From: an uncultured Candidatus Binatia bacterium
Lineage (GTDB): Bacteria > Desulfobacterota > Binatia > UBA9968 > JAJDTQ01
Assembly (NCBI GenBank): GCA_958295985.1
Contig: OY282432.1
Coordinates: forward strand, 2,823,001 to 2,887,000
Length of the DNA stretch: 64,000 bases
Direction of reading: 5' to 3'
Every line of letters begins with the position of its first letter. Positions within the stretch are counted from its first letter, which is position 1. Below are positions 34,370 to 44,228 of the stretch, in pieces. The notes under the pieces are model-generated. The model had not been told where the DNA came from. It saw nothing but the letters and a program-made list of their open reading frames with translations, and did not search any database. The position numbers and the translations under genes were made by a program.

Positions 34370-34967
34370 GCGGCTCAAGGCGATCCTCGAGAGCCTCCTT
34401 TTGGCCGCGGAGGGTCCGGTATCCGCGGACCGTTTGAGGGACGCCGTGAGCGAGGTCCCGCGCAAGGAGATCACCGATGCCCTGGGCGAGTTGCGGGAGG
34501 AGTACGAGCGGACCGGCAGAGGGCTGCGCCTTGCGGAAGTGGCCAACGGCTACCAGTTGAGGACGCCCAGGGAGCACGCGGAGTTCGTTCGCAGGCTCAC
34601 CGCGGTCAAGCCCGCGCGGATGAGCCGCGCGAATCTCGAAACCCTGGCCATCATCGCGTACCAGCAGCCCGTGACCCGGGCGGAGATCGAGGGAATTCGC
34701 GGGGTCAATGTCGACGGTGTCGTGTCCACGCTCCTGGAGCGGCGCCTGATACGGATCGTGGCCCGCAAGGACGTGGCCGGCAAGCCTTTCCTCTACGGCA
34801 CCACCCGTGAGTTTCTCGAGGCGTTCAACCTCAAGGACCTGGCGAGCCTGCCGACCCTGCGGGAGATGGAGGACATGACCCAGGCGTTGCGGGAGCCCGA
34901 CCTGGCCGGCTCGGAAGCGGAGGGTGGTCAGGAAGACCCGTCGGGCGACGAGAGAGACCCGGACTGA
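34359..34967 (+). CDS. scpB: Segregation and condensation protein B
   Basis: This 202-residue protein binds ScpA and carries two winged-helix domains; ALGELREEYERTGRGLRL and TLAIIAYQQPVTRAEIE are typical. The ATG at 34359 is preferred over the one at 34353 because the GGAGGA site (34348-34353) overlaps the earlier ATG and has correct spacing to the later one. The tail after about residue 180 is acidic. Confidence 0.94.
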   Translation: MESERLKAILESLLLAAEGPVSADRLRDAVSEVPRKEITDALGELREEYERTGRGLRLAEVANGYQLRTPREHAEFVRRLTAVKPARMSRANLETLAIIAYQQPVTRAEIEGIRGVNVDGVVSTLLERRLIRIVARKDVAGKPFLYGTTREFLEAFNLKDLASLPTLREMEDMTQALREPDLAGSEAEGGQEDPSGDERDPD

Positions 34968-34970
34968 CCC

Positions 34971-35696
34971 GTGGAACGGCTTCAGCGGATCATTGCGCAC
35001 GCGGGGCTGGCTTCCCGGCGCCAGGCCGAACAATGGATTCTCGAAGGCCGCATCACGGTCAACGGACGCCGGGTCCACGAGTTGGGAACCCGCGCGGACG
35101 CCGCCCGGGACACCATCCGGGTGGACGGCCGGGTGCTGCGGCCCGCGGCGTCCAGGGTCTATCTCGCGTTCCACAAGCCGGCCGGCGTCATCACCACCAT
35201 GCGGGACACGGAAGGGCGGCCCTCGGTGGCGGACTACCTGCGGGCCGGCGGCCATCCGCCCGGCGTCGTTCCCGCCGGCCGTCTGGACTACGGCACGGCG
35301 GGCCTGTTGCTGCTGACCAACGACGGTGATCTGGCCCACCGGCTGACCCACCCCCGCTATGGCGTCCGCAAGACCTACGAGGTCAAGTTGAGCGGGATGC
35401 CCACGGAAGCACAACTGGACCGGCTGCGCCGGGGCGTGAGGCTGGGAGACGGGGTAACCGCGCCCGCGGACGTCACGGTCCTGCGACGGTTGAAACAGAA
35501 GGTGTGGCTCCGGGTCGAGCTCCGCGAGGGTCGGAACCGGGAGATCCGCAGGATGGTGGAAGCGGTAGGGCACACGGTGGAGACGCTCCTGAGGAGCCGT
35601 TTCGGCCCCATCGCCCTCGGCCAACTGAACCGGGGCGAGATACGTCCCCTGACGGAGCAGGAGGCGGCGCGGCTCAGACGAGCGGTAGCCCTGTAG
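34971..35696 (+). CDS. rluB: 23S rRNA pseudouridine synthase, RluB/RsuA family
   Basis: This 241-residue protein has an N-terminal S4 RNA-binding domain (about 1-60) and the RsuA/RluB catalytic domain with VPAGRLDYGTAGLLLLTNDGD, containing the catalytic Asp, and the later REGRNREIRRM motif. The GTG start is 3 bases after scpB. The scpA-scpB-rluB order is widespread. Whether it modifies 23S or 16S rRNA is inferred from the context. Confidence 0.93.
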   Translation: MERLQRIIAHAGLASRRQAEQWILEGRITVNGRRVHELGTRADAARDTIRVDGRVLRPAASRVYLAFHKPAGVITTMRDTEGRPSVADYLRAGGHPPGVVPAGRLDYGTAGLLLLTNDGDLAHRLTHPRYGVRKTYEVKLSGMPTEAQLDRLRRGVRLGDGVTAPADVTVLRRLKQKVWLRVELREGRNREIRRMVEAVGHTVETLLRSRFGPIALGQLNRGEIRPLTEQEAARLRRAVAL

Positions 35697-35785
35697 GGAC
35701 GGGGTTCGAGCCTGCCCCCGTCCGCGACGTCGGGAACGCCGCCGACCGGCCCTTTCCCGTCCCGTCATCGAGGAAAGAGCAGCCC

Positions 35786-36352
35786 ATGGCAACTCACGAT
35801 CATCATCACCACCACGACCACGCGCATCGTCGCGGAGGCGGCGGCTATCGCTTCTGTCCCCGTTGCGCCGGGCCGCTGGCGCCGCGCACCCTCAAGGACA
35901 ACGAGCCCAGGCGGCTGGTGTGCGAGAAGTGTTCCTTCATCTTCTATCAGGACCCCAAGGTCGTTGCGGGAACCATCTGCACGCTGGACCGCGGCGTGGT
36001 GCTGCTGCGCCGCGGCATCGAGCCGGCCATGGGGAAGTGGGTCTTCCCCGGCGGTTACGTGGACCGGGGCGAAAGCACCACGGAAGCGGCGGTTCGCGAG
36101 ACTCGGGAGGAAAGCCGCCTGGAGGTGGTGACCCGATCGCTCCTGGGGGTGTATTCCTATCCCGGTTCGCCCAACGTGATCATCGTCTACGTGGCGGACG
36201 TGGTGGGAGGAACCCTCGCGGCCGGGGACGAGAGCACCGAAGCCGGAACCTTCCCGTTGTCGCGGATTCCCTGGGACGATCTCGCTTTTCCAAGCACCGT
36301 GGAAGCCCTCAAGGAGTTCGTGCGCCTTTGTGGCGCCGGGGAAATATGTTAG
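35786..36352 (+). CDS. Nudix hydrolase with His-rich N-terminus and zinc ribbon
   Basis: This 188-residue protein has a Nudix box (GYVDRGESTTEAAVRETREE, about residues 90-110), which hydrolyses nucleoside diphosphate compounds. Before it is a zinc ribbon (CPRC and CEKC, about residues 26-53), as in NADH pyrophosphatase-type and related Nudix proteins. The first 20 residues are unusually rich in His (HDHHHHHDHAH), which may bind a metal. The start ATG is preceded by AGGAAAGAG. The substrate is unknown. Confidence 0.88.
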   Translation: MATHDHHHHHDHAHRRGGGGYRFCPRCAGPLAPRTLKDNEPRRLVCEKCSFIFYQDPKVVAGTICTLDRGVVLLRRGIEPAMGKWVFPGGYVDRGESTTEAAVRETREESRLEVVTRSLLGVYSYPGSPNVIIVYVADVVGGTLAAGDESTEAGTFPLSRIPWDDLAFPSTVEALKEFVRLCGAGEIC

Positions 36353-36437
36353 GGATGTGTCTCACCAACAGGTTGCAAACGTGCCGGCCCTCGTTTGTGA
36401 AACACAACGCTGAACACCTCGGAAAGGAGATGGTTTG

Positions 36438-36896
36438 ATGGCGATGCCAAACGTGGGGGAGAAAGCCCCCGAATTCAGCCTGCCGGTGTCCCGGGACGAA
36501 AACGTGTCCCTGGGGGACTACGCGGGCAAGAAGAACGTCGTGCTGGCGTTCTACCCGCTGGATTTCACCGGCGGCTGAAAGCAGGAGTTGAGCAACTTCG
36601 AGGCTGACAAGGCCAGCTTCGAAGCCAAAGACGCTCAGGTTCTGAGCGTGAGTGTTGATTCGGTGTTTGCCCACAAGGCGTTTGCGGAGACCATGGGCGG
36701 GATCAGTTTCCCGATGTTGTCGGACTTCTTTCCCCACGGATCCGTCTGCGAGCAGTACGACTGCCTGCGTCCCCAGGGCTTTCCCAAGAGAGCGGTCTTC
36801 ATCATCGACAAGCAGGGAACCGTGCGGTTCGCCAAGGTCTACGAGGGCGGCATCCCGGAGAACAGCGACTTGTTGGCCGAGCTCGACAAGCTGTAG
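36438..36896 (+). CDS. Selenocysteine-containing peroxiredoxin (in-frame TGA read through)
   Basis: Read through one TGA, the frame gives a 152-residue peroxiredoxin. The TGA (36576-36578, codon 47) lies exactly at the peroxidatic cysteine in the PxxxTxxC signature: FYPLDFTGG-U-KQEL. Both sides are conserved peroxiredoxin sequence (AMPNVGEKAPEFSLP before; VLSVSVDSVFAHKAF, FPKRAVFIIDKQGTVRF after), and coding bias continues unbroken. A hairpin 17 bases past the TGA fits a bacterial SECIS element. Two cysteines (104, 109) could be resolving residues. Selenocysteine peroxiredoxins (PrxU) are known. AAGGAGA precedes the ATG with 7-base spacing. A nonsense mutation is the alternative but would be a coincidence at this codon. 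Confidence 0.9.
36596..36624 (+). promoter_or_regulatory. Candidate bacterial SECIS hairpin
   Basis: Arms CTTCGAGGCTG (36596-36606) and CAGCTTCGAAG (36614-36624) pair over 11 base pairs with a single G-U, closing a 7-base loop ACAAGGC. The stem starts 17 bases after the TGA, within the distance seen for bacterial SECIS elements, which recruit SelB. If the top pair opens, the loop starts with G as is usual. Confidence 0.75.
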
Positions 36897-36924
36897 TCAT
36901 CCGCACCACAGAGAACAGGGTGGG

Positions 36925-36963
36925 AAACAGGGGGGCGGCGCATGCGTCGCCCCCCTGTTTTTC
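36925..36963 (+). terminator. Rho-independent terminator after the peroxiredoxin gene
   Basis: A long GC-rich inverted repeat (AAACAGGGGGGCG ... CGCCCCCCTGTTT, 36925-36960) is followed by a T run. It could serve both the peroxiredoxin gene and the convergent YgfZ-like gene. Confidence 0.85.
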
Positions 36964-37033
36964 TTTCCTGCCTGGGGATGCCCCGGCTCGCGGGCGTCGG
37001 GGAGTGTTGCCGGGTTGCCGTTCCGGCGGTGGA

Positions 37034-38101
37034 TCAAAAGGGCAGGGCATGCACCGTGGCCGGAACCTTCACCTCTCCGTGTCCGATGGTGACGGCGCTG
37101 CCCGGCTCGAGGTAGTCCCGATGGACGTACCCGAGGGCGATGGGGCATTGGGACCTGGGCGAGGCAACGGCGCTGGTCACGCGCCCGATGTTGCGGTCAT
37201 CGTCCAGCACCGGGTCGCTCGGGTCCGGCACCACGTCCCCCGCGGCCTTGAGGCCCACCAGCCTGCGGTTCACGTGGCCCCGGGAGTGGATGCGCTCCAC
37301 GGTTTCCTGCCCCAGATAGCATCCCTTGGTGAAGCTGACGGCGTCGTCGAGACCGGTCTCCAACAGGAGCGTGTCGGCGTCCATGTCGATCCCGTATTGG
37401 GGGATCCCGGCCTCAATCCTCAGGGTTTCCCGGGCATGAAGCCCGATCCACGGGATGTTCCGGGCGGCCGGGAGCGCGGCCATGGCTGGGAGCCGCCGCC
37501 GCGGCACCACCAGGTCGAAGCCGGGCTCTCCGGTGTGCGTGGCCCGGGCCACCCGGACTCTGTCGCCGGCGATTGCGAAGTCTCCATGGGACAGGTTCTT
37601 CGCGGGCAGTGAGCCCGCATCCAGGAGTGCGGACAGCGCCGTTTCCGCCTGCGGTCCCTGAATGGACAGCATGGCGAGGGCGCCGGAGAGGTCGGAGATC
37701 TCCACCTCGTCCGCGATCAGGTAGCGGTCCAGATGTTCCAGGACGCCCGGTACGAGCGGCTCGCTCAAATCCAGGAGGAACGCGTCGTCGGTACGGAACA
37801 CCCTTACGTCCGCCAGGACCTTGCCCTGGATGTTCAACACCGCAGCCGGTACGCCGTCGCCCGCGCCCAGCGCCTTGACGTCGTTGGACAGCATCCCCTG
37901 GAGCCACTCGGCGCCGTCCGCTCCGGTGATGGAGAGGACGGCCCGGTCCGCCAGATCGAGCCAGCCGGCGCCGGAGCGCACGGCTTCGTATTCCGCGGCG
38001 GGATCGCCGAAGTGGGCCGGCAGGTTCCATCCCCCACGTTCGAGAAAGACCGCGCGGTTCCCTTTGTGGAAGTCATCGAGGGGCGATATCTTCATCTCCA
38101 T
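37034..38101 (-). CDS. YgfZ/GcvT domain folate-binding protein
   Basis: This 355-residue protein has the GcvT-like folate-binding fold and the YgfZ signature KGCYLGQETVERI (about residue 255), whose Cys is needed for YgfZ function in iron-sulfur cluster repair. The start was set at the ATG at 38101, where alignment to the family begins; codons further upstream in the frame are not coding-like. It is divergent from the LysR gene and convergent with the peroxiredoxin gene. An aminomethyltransferase role is less likely because the YgfZ motif is present. Confidence 0.88.
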   Translation of the reverse strand: MEMKISPLDDFHKGNRAVFLERGGWNLPAHFGDPAAEYEAVRSGAGWLDLADRAVLSITGADGAEWLQGMLSNDVKALGAGDGVPAAVLNIQGKVLADVRVFRTDDAFLLDLSEPLVPGVLEHLDRYLIADEVEISDLSGALAMLSIQGPQAETALSALLDAGSLPAKNLSHGDFAIAGDRVRVARATHTGEPGFDLVVPRRRLPAMAALPAARNIPWIGLHARETLRIEAGIPQYGIDMDADTLLLETGLDDAVSFTKGCYLGQETVERIHSRGHVNRRLVGLKAAGDVVPDPSDPVLDDDRNIGRVTSAVASPRSQCPIALGYVHRDYLEPGSAVTIGHGEVKVPATVHALPF

Positions 38102-38177
38102 GATTACCGTATCCGGGTTGGCGCCGCATGGCAACGGGCTCTGACCGCGGCGTCGCGATGAACGAGGGAAAGAGATC

Positions 38178-39125
38178 ATGACCAAGGCTTCCAGGGACCT
38201 GGACCTCCGCAAGCTCGAGATCTTCTATTGGGTGGCGGAGCTCCACAGCTTCTCGCTGGCGGCGAAGCATTTCTCCCTCCGACAGCCCACGGTGACCGCC
38301 CACATCCGGACTCTCGAACAGCAACTGGGTTCCAGGCTCTTTACGCGGTTCGGGGGCAAATTCGATCTCACCCCGGCCGGATGGCTTCTCTACGAGCAAG
38401 CCGGCGCCGTGCTGAAGTTGAAGAACCAGACGCTGGCGGCGCTGGAGCGCATCCAGGGAAAGGTGGAGGGGCAGCTCCGCGTGGGCGGCAGCAATGTCCC
38501 GGGGGAATACATCCTGCCGGGGATGCTGGGAAGCTTCGTGGCGCGCTTTCCGGACGTGCGCCCGGTGCTCCGCATCGGTGATTCGGCTACCATCGTGGGC
38601 GCGATCCTCGACGGCGCGGTGGAACTGGGCTTCACGGGGTTCCGGACCCATGAGCGCTGGCTCAGCTATCGCAAGACGTGGCAGGACGAGATGGTCGTGG
38701 CCGTGCCCGCGAACCACCCCTGGGCGGGGCTCAAGCAGGTCGCTCTCCAGGACCTGGGCAAACACCCCTTCATTGCCCGGGAGGCCGGGTCCGGCACCCT
38801 GCGTTCGTTCCAGCAGCTCGTGGTCAAGGGCGGCCACGACCCGGAGCGACTCCTCAAGGTCGGGATGGAGCTCGGGAGCACCGCGGCGGTCAAGGAGGCG
38901 CTCATGGAAGGGCTCGGGTTCTCCATCCTCTCGCGGGCGGCGATCCGGCGCGAGGTCCAGCACGGCTTGATCAGGGAGATCCGCATCGAGGGTCTCGACC
39001 TCGTGCGGCCCTTCTTTCGGGTGACCCACCGCGACCGTCCCCTGGCGCCGGTGCCGCGGGCGTTCGTGCAGTTCCTGGGCCGGGCTCCGCAGCCGCATCT
39101 ATGGCAGGGTGCATACTATAGCTAA
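38178..39125 (+). CDS. LysR family regulator, possibly selenium-metabolism-associated type
   Basis: This 315-residue protein has the N-terminal LysR helix-turn-helix (about residues 10-70: LEIFYWVAELHSFSLAAKHF, RQPTVTAHIRTLE) and a C-terminal periplasmic-binding-like effector domain (from GQLRVGGSNVPGEYILPGML). The effector start and the following FPDVRPVLRIGDSATIVGAI resemble the LysR group found next to selenium genes, as I recall it. It lies 66 bases upstream of the transporter binding protein in the same direction and probably controls that operon. The ligand is unknown. Confidence 0.88.
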   Translation: MTKASRDLDLRKLEIFYWVAELHSFSLAAKHFSLRQPTVTAHIRTLEQQLGSRLFTRFGGKFDLTPAGWLLYEQAGAVLKLKNQTLAALERIQGKVEGQLRVGGSNVPGEYILPGMLGSFVARFPDVRPVLRIGDSATIVGAILDGAVELGFTGFRTHERWLSYRKTWQDEMVVAVPANHPWAGLKQVALQDLGKHPFIAREAGSGTLRSFQQLVVKGGHDPERLLKVGMELGSTAAVKEALMEGLGFSILSRAAIRREVQHGLIREIRIEGLDLVRPFFRVTHRDRPLAPVPRAFVQFLGRAPQPHLWQGAYYS

Positions 39126-39191
39126 ACTCTATTTGACATATAGGTTGTTTTGATATCCACTCACCCGGAATACTTGCTCCGGGAGGCTTCG

Positions 39192-40051
39192 ATGAAACGC
39201 AGACTGACTTGGTTGCTTTGCTTGGTGGTCCTGGTTGCCTGTTCGTCAGGCGGGGTTGGCGTTGCGGACACCTTACGGGTTTCCGCGATCCCCGACGAAG
39301 ACCCGCAGGAGTTGTTGCGCAAGTACAAGCCCTTCGCCGATTACATCGCCAAAGAGGTAGGGGTCCAGGTCAAGTTCGTTCCGGTGGTGGACTATGCGGC
39401 CACCGTGGAGGGGCTGGCCGCCGATCGGCTGGACATCGTCTGGTACGGCGGCTTCACCTCGGTGCAGGCGACGCAGCGGGCGAAGGGCGCCACGCGGTTG
39501 GCCATGCGCGAGGAGGACGCGAGCTTCAAGAGCCTTTTCGTCACGCGCACCGATTCCGGCATCAAGACCCTCGCGGACCTGAAGGGCAAGACCTTCGCGT
39601 TCGGCAGCGTGAGCTCCACCTCCGGACACCTCATGCCGCGTTACTTTCTGAAGGCGGCCGGGGTCGAGCCGGAGCGGGACTTCAAGAGGTTCGGCTTCAG
39701 CGGCGCCCACGACGCCACCGCGGCCTGGGTGGAGGCGGGGCGGGTGGACGCCGGCGCCCTCAACTTTCTGGTGTGGAGGAAGCTGGTCGAGAAGAAGAAG
39801 ATCGATACCGGGAAGGTCCACGTGTTCTGGACCACCCCGCCGTACGTGGACTACGTGTGGGTGGCTCGGGGCGGCGTGCCCCGGGAGATCCGGGAGAAGT
39901 TCACGCAGGCGCTGCTGAAGCTCGACTACTCCAATCCCGAGCACAAGCAGGTCATGGACCTTCAACGCACCCGGAAGTTCATTCCGGCCAAGGACTCGGA
40001 TTGGGACGGCATCAAGGAGGCGGCCATTGCCGCGGGCATGCTGAAGGTCAA

Positions 40052-40055
<4 letters not shown>
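39192..40055 (+). CDS. ABC transporter substrate-binding lipoprotein, PhnD-like, putative selenate clade
   Basis: This 287-residue protein has a lipoprotein signal (lipobox LVAC, about residues 13-16) and then a PhnD-type binding domain: LRVSAIPDEDPQELLRKY, DIVWYGGFTSVQA, GKTFAFGSVSSTSGHLMP and FSGAHDATAAWVEAGRVDAG. These segments match best, from memory, the clade named putative selenate-binding proteins within the larger phosphate/phosphite/phosphonate group. The ATG at 39192 has a GGGAGG site; an earlier in-frame TTG at 39150 is less likely. It overlaps the ATPase gene. Phosphonate or phosphite uptake is the alternative, but no C-P lyase or phosphite dehydrogenase is nearby, whereas a selenoprotein is. 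Confidence 0.85.
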
Positions 40056-40863
<808 letters not shown>

Positions 40864-40864
<1 letters not shown>

Positions 40865-41721
40865 TGTCCCCTCGCTTCAACTCCAGGACAGACACACTGG
40901 GGTCGCGGTCGATCTTCCCCTACGTGTTCGGCGGGCTGTTCCTCCTCCTGCTGGTGGATAGCTGGCGCCGTGCCGAGGTGAACCTGGGTTTCTTCTTCGA
41001 AGCCCAGGGCAGGGAACACGTGTGGAAGTTCGTCACCGGCATGTATCCGCCCGAGCTGTCCCGGGACTTCCTCGAACTGATGATCCGGCCCACCCTCGAG
41101 ACCATCCAGATCTCGGTGATGGGGACGCTGATCGCGGTGTTGATCGGGTTTCCCCTCGGCTTGCTGGCCACCAGCACCTTCAGCTTCCAGGGCATCCTCC
41201 ATGAGACCGAGTACCGGGGCTTCGGCGTGAGGCACGGCCTCAAGGTCTGTCTCTACGGCCTTGCCCGGGCCCTTTTGAGCCTGTTTCGCTGTATTCCGGA
41301 GTTCGTCTGGGCCTTCATGTTCGTGCGCGCCGTGGGCCTGGGGCCGTTTCCGGGAGTGCTGGCCATCGGCGTCGCCTACGGCGGGATGCTGGGCAAGGTG
41401 TATTCCGAGATATTCGAGTCGGTGAACGAACGGCCGCTGGAGGCCATCCAGTCCACCGGCGCCGGGAGGCTGCAGATCTTCTTCTATGGCTGGTTCCCGC
41501 AGGTGCTGCCCAACATCACCTCCTACACGTTGTACCGGTGGGAATGCGCGGTGCGGACCTCGGCCATCCTGGGCCTCGTGGGCGCAGGCGGCATCGGCCA
41601 GCAGATCGAGATCTCGATCCGGATGTTCAACTTCCACGAGGTGAGCACTCTGCTGGCGATCCTGTTCACGCTGGTGGCGGGAGCCGACTACGTCAGCGCC
41701 AAGGTGCGCTCGCTGCTATGA
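40864..41721 (+). CDS. ABC transporter permease, PhnE-like (first)
   Basis: This 285-residue membrane protein has about six hydrophobic segments and the permease-ATPase coupling region (AIQSTGAGRLQIFFYGWFPQVLP, with the conserved EAA-type glycine at about 200-215). GTG start overlaps the ATPase stop by one base. It is about as similar to the next gene as expected for a heterodimeric permease arising by duplication. Confidence 0.92.
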
Positions 41722-42587
41722 ACCGCCCCGCCACGACTCCGGTTGACCTGGCTGTCCTGAGGACCCGCGACCGCTCGCGGTTGTCCACGTATCTGCTGCT
41801 GGCGTTCCTGGGGGCCCTCTTCGTCTGGAGTTATCAGGGGTCCGAGATCAACCTCGGCATGCTGTTCAGCACCGAAGGCGGCGGCGCCATCGTCGAGTAC
41901 GTCGAACGCCTGTTCCCCCCGGATCTCTCCGGCAAGGTGGTGGCCGATGCGCTCGCCGGCGCGTGGGAAACCCTCGCCATCTCGTTGATCGGCACCTTGC
42001 TGTCCGTGGTCATCGCGCTGTCGCTGGCGTTCTTCGGCTCGCGCAACCTGGTATACGCCGGGCTGCTCTACGAGATGGAGTCCCGGCGTCACCGGGTCCT
42101 GCTGCGGCGCATCCCGTATCTGACCGCCAAGGCCATCCTCAATTTCCTGCGCACCATCCCGGAAATGCTGTGGGCGCTGGTGTTCGTCTTCCTGGTGGGT
42201 CTGGGCCCCTTTCCCGGCGTGCTGGCCCTGGGAGTCCACACCGGCGGCGTGCTCGGGAAGCTGTTCGCGGAGGTGCTGGAGGACGTGGACCGGCAGCCCG
42301 TCGAGTCCCTGCAGTCCACCGGCGCCGGCAAGATCCAGATCCTGTTCTACGGCATCCTGCCGCAGGTGCTGCCCCAGTTCGTCTCCTACACCCTGTATCG
42401 CTGGGAGGTGAACATCCGCGTGGCCGCGGTCCTCGGCTTCGTGGGCGCCGGCGGGTTGGGCCAACGGATCCACATCGCCATGAGCCTGTTCCTCGAACAA
42501 CAGCTCCTGACGCTGCTCATGGCGCTCTACATCCTGGTGACCGGGGTGGACTACCTGAGCGCGTACCTGCGGCGCCGGGTGGTGTGA
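41718..42587 (+). CDS. ABC transporter permease, PhnE-like (second)
   Basis: This 289-residue membrane protein is a paralogue of the preceding permease: both share FRCIPE/FLRTIPE, VGLGPFPGVLA and QSTGAGKIQI segments. It overlaps the first permease by 4 bases. Two permease genes with one ATPase is the usual layout for PhnE-type systems with heteromeric membrane parts. Confidence 0.92.
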   Translation: MNRPATTPVDLAVLRTRDRSRLSTYLLLAFLGALFVWSYQGSEINLGMLFSTEGGGAIVEYVERLFPPDLSGKVVADALAGAWETLAISLIGTLLSVVIALSLAFFGSRNLVYAGLLYEMESRRHRVLLRRIPYLTAKAILNFLRTIPEMLWALVFVFLVGLGPFPGVLALGVHTGGVLGKLFAEVLEDVDRQPVESLQSTGAGKIQILFYGILPQVLPQFVSYTLYRWEVNIRVAAVLGFVGAGGLGQRIHIAMSLFLEQQLLTLLMALYILVTGVDYLSAYLRRRVV

Positions 42588-42592
42588 TCCTC

Positions 42593-43627
42593 TCAGGGGC
42601 GGACCACCACCTTCAGGACCTCCTTCGCCATCATGGACCGCAGCGCGTTTTCCAGGTTCTCCAGCGGCACCTCGGCCGACAGCAAGGGCCGCGGGTCCAA
42701 CGTCTTCCGGCTCAGCATGTCCAGGGCCTGTGAAACCGTGGCCGGGCGATGATGATAGGCGCCCTTGAGGGTGAGTTCGTTGTAATGAACGAGGGCGGTG
42801 TCCAGGGAGATCCGCGTTGCCGGCGGGCAGCCGCCGAAGAAGTTCACGACGCCGCCGGGACGCACGCAGGAGACGGCGTCCTGCCAGACCTCGGGCACGC
42901 CGGTGGCGTCGATGGCGCAGTCGAAGCCGTCTCCGTCCCGCGAATACGTTCGAAGACGGCCGGCCTCTCCGCTGCCTCGGGAAACTTCCACCGTCTCCCG
43001 GGCGCCGAGGACCCGCGCGACCTCGAGCCGCTGCGGGTTGGGATCGGCCACCGCCACCCGATGGCCTCCGGCCGCGAGCACGGCCGTCAACAAGAGACCT
43101 ATGGGGCCGGCTCCATAGACCAGGGCTTCGGCGCCATCGCCGAGCTTGCAGGCGTCGACTCCGTGGACGACGCAGGCCAGCGGCTCCAGCAGCGCTGCGA
43201 CCTCGTAGGGAAGGTCGCCGTCGAAACGATGTGTGCTGGTGCGGACGAACCGTTCGGGAATCCGGATGTAATCCGCAAACGCGCCGTTGAGATACTGGAG
43301 ATCCCGGCACAGGTTCTCGCGACCCGCCTCGCAGTACGCGCAACGGCCGCACGGCGCCGAGTTGGCCACCACCACGCGGTCGCCAGGCTCGTATCCGGTC
43401 ACGCCGGGACCCGATTCCTCCACCGTACCCGCAAACTCGTGCCCGAACGGCGTCGGGACCTGAAGCATCCGCGGATGCCCGCCCCGCCGGAACACCTTCA
43501 CGTCCGTCCCGCAGGTGATGGCCGCCCGAATCCGCACCAGCAGCTCCCCCTCCCGAGGCAAGGGCACGGGCTCTTCCCGCAACTCGATATGCTCGGGGCC
43601 GAGCAGGTATGTGACCCGGTGGTTCAT
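42593..43627 (-). CDS. Zinc-dependent alcohol dehydrogenase family protein
   Basis: This 344-residue medium-chain dehydrogenase has the catalytic zinc residues (Cys in ITCGTDVK, the GHEF His-Glu pair), the structural zinc loop with four Cys (CGRCAYCEAGRENLC) and the Rossmann motif YGAGPIGLLLT. Sorbitol, threonine and related dehydrogenases have this layout. It is convergent with the transporter operon, only 5 bases from the last permease. The substrate is unknown and no direct link with selenium is visible. Confidence 0.9.
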   Translation of the reverse strand: MNHRVTYLLGPEHIELREEPVPLPREGELLVRIRAAITCGTDVKVFRRGGHPRMLQVPTPFGHEFAGTVEESGPGVTGYEPGDRVVVANSAPCGRCAYCEAGRENLCRDLQYLNGAFADYIRIPERFVRTSTHRFDGDLPYEVAALLEPLACVVHGVDACKLGDGAEALVYGAGPIGLLLTAVLAAGGHRVAVADPNPQRLEVARVLGARETVEVSRGSGEAGRLRTYSRDGDGFDCAIDATGVPEVWQDAVSCVRPGGVVNFFGGCPPATRISLDTALVHYNELTLKGAYHHRPATVSQALDMLSRKTLDPRPLLSAEVPLENLENALRSMMAKEVLKVVVRP

Positions 43628-43767
43628 TCGATGGAGGACGGGCAGTGAGCCGTTCCCACGGCTTAGCAGTTCCGAGAGGGGAGAGGCAAACGTGCGCCTC
43701 TGACAGGGCGACCCCTATAGTTGACTCCAGATTCAGGGAAGGAATGCGGGACGGGGCCGCCGGCGCC

Positions 43768-43947
43768 TCACTGGAACACTTCGCCCAAACCGTGGTTCCT
43801 GACGAACGGCGCCAGCAGGACGGCGAGATTGAGCGAAACTCTCTGGTGCGTCGTCGTCGGCGCCGGCTCCATGGTCAGCAGCTCTCCGTCGATGAGCTCG
43901 TAACGGACGTCAGCGGGGGTGTTCAGGTAATCCCGATAAGTGGATTG
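43768..43947 (-). pseudogene. Remnant of a Uma2 family (DUF820) endonuclease-like gene
   Basis: On the minus strand a 59-codon stretch reads TYRDYLNTPADVRYELIDGE and then LLTMEPAP, THQRVSLNLAVLLAPFV, GLGEVFQ followed by a stop. This is the N-terminal pattern of Uma2 proteins (about 190 residues), cut off at about residue 60. No start codon with a ribosome-binding site is evident. It lies between the dehydrogenase gene and a tRNA gene. The rest of 43628-44115 shows only a small hairpin (AGAGGC/GCCTCT, 43681-43700) and no other gene. Confidence 0.65.
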
Positions 43948-44115
43948 GGCGCGGCGTGGCCGGTAGCCGGTTGGGTAACCATAACGTGCCTCCCGTATTG
44001 TCCCGGTTTGAAATTCTGCCGTGTGCGCTCGCGGCAGTCAAGCCGTGAGTTTCCAAGCGCTGACGGGCATGGTAGTGTTTATTCAGCACACTCGTGTGGT
44101 GTCTCGATAGCTTGT

Positions 44116-44205
44116 GGAGAGGTGGCCGAGTCCGGTTGAAGGCGCCTGACTCGAAATCAGGTTTACCTACGGGTAACGGGGGTTCGAATCCCTCCCTCTC
44201 CGCCA
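44116..44205 (+). tRNA. tRNA-Ser (anticodon CGA)
   Basis: The sequence folds into a tRNA with acceptor arms GGAGAGG and CCTCTCC, a long variable arm (TTACCTACGGGTAA) as in class II tRNAs, the T-arm GGTTCGAATCC, and the anticodon loop CTCGAAA giving anticodon CGA, reading UCG. The 3' CCA is encoded. It is not the selenocysteine tRNA, which would have UCA. Confidence 0.95.
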
Positions 44206-44228
44206 CGGCATCTTCATGGATAGCGGCC

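Noticed and set aside
36588-36896. Short peroxiredoxin-like gene starting downstream of the TGA
   Set aside because: No proper start site; the real start with a good ribosome-binding site is upstream at 36438, and the TGA matches the peroxidatic residue.
44116-44205. Possible selenocysteine tRNA, given the nearby selenoprotein
   Set aside because: The anticodon is CGA and the arms are those of a normal serine tRNA, so it is not tRNA-Sec.
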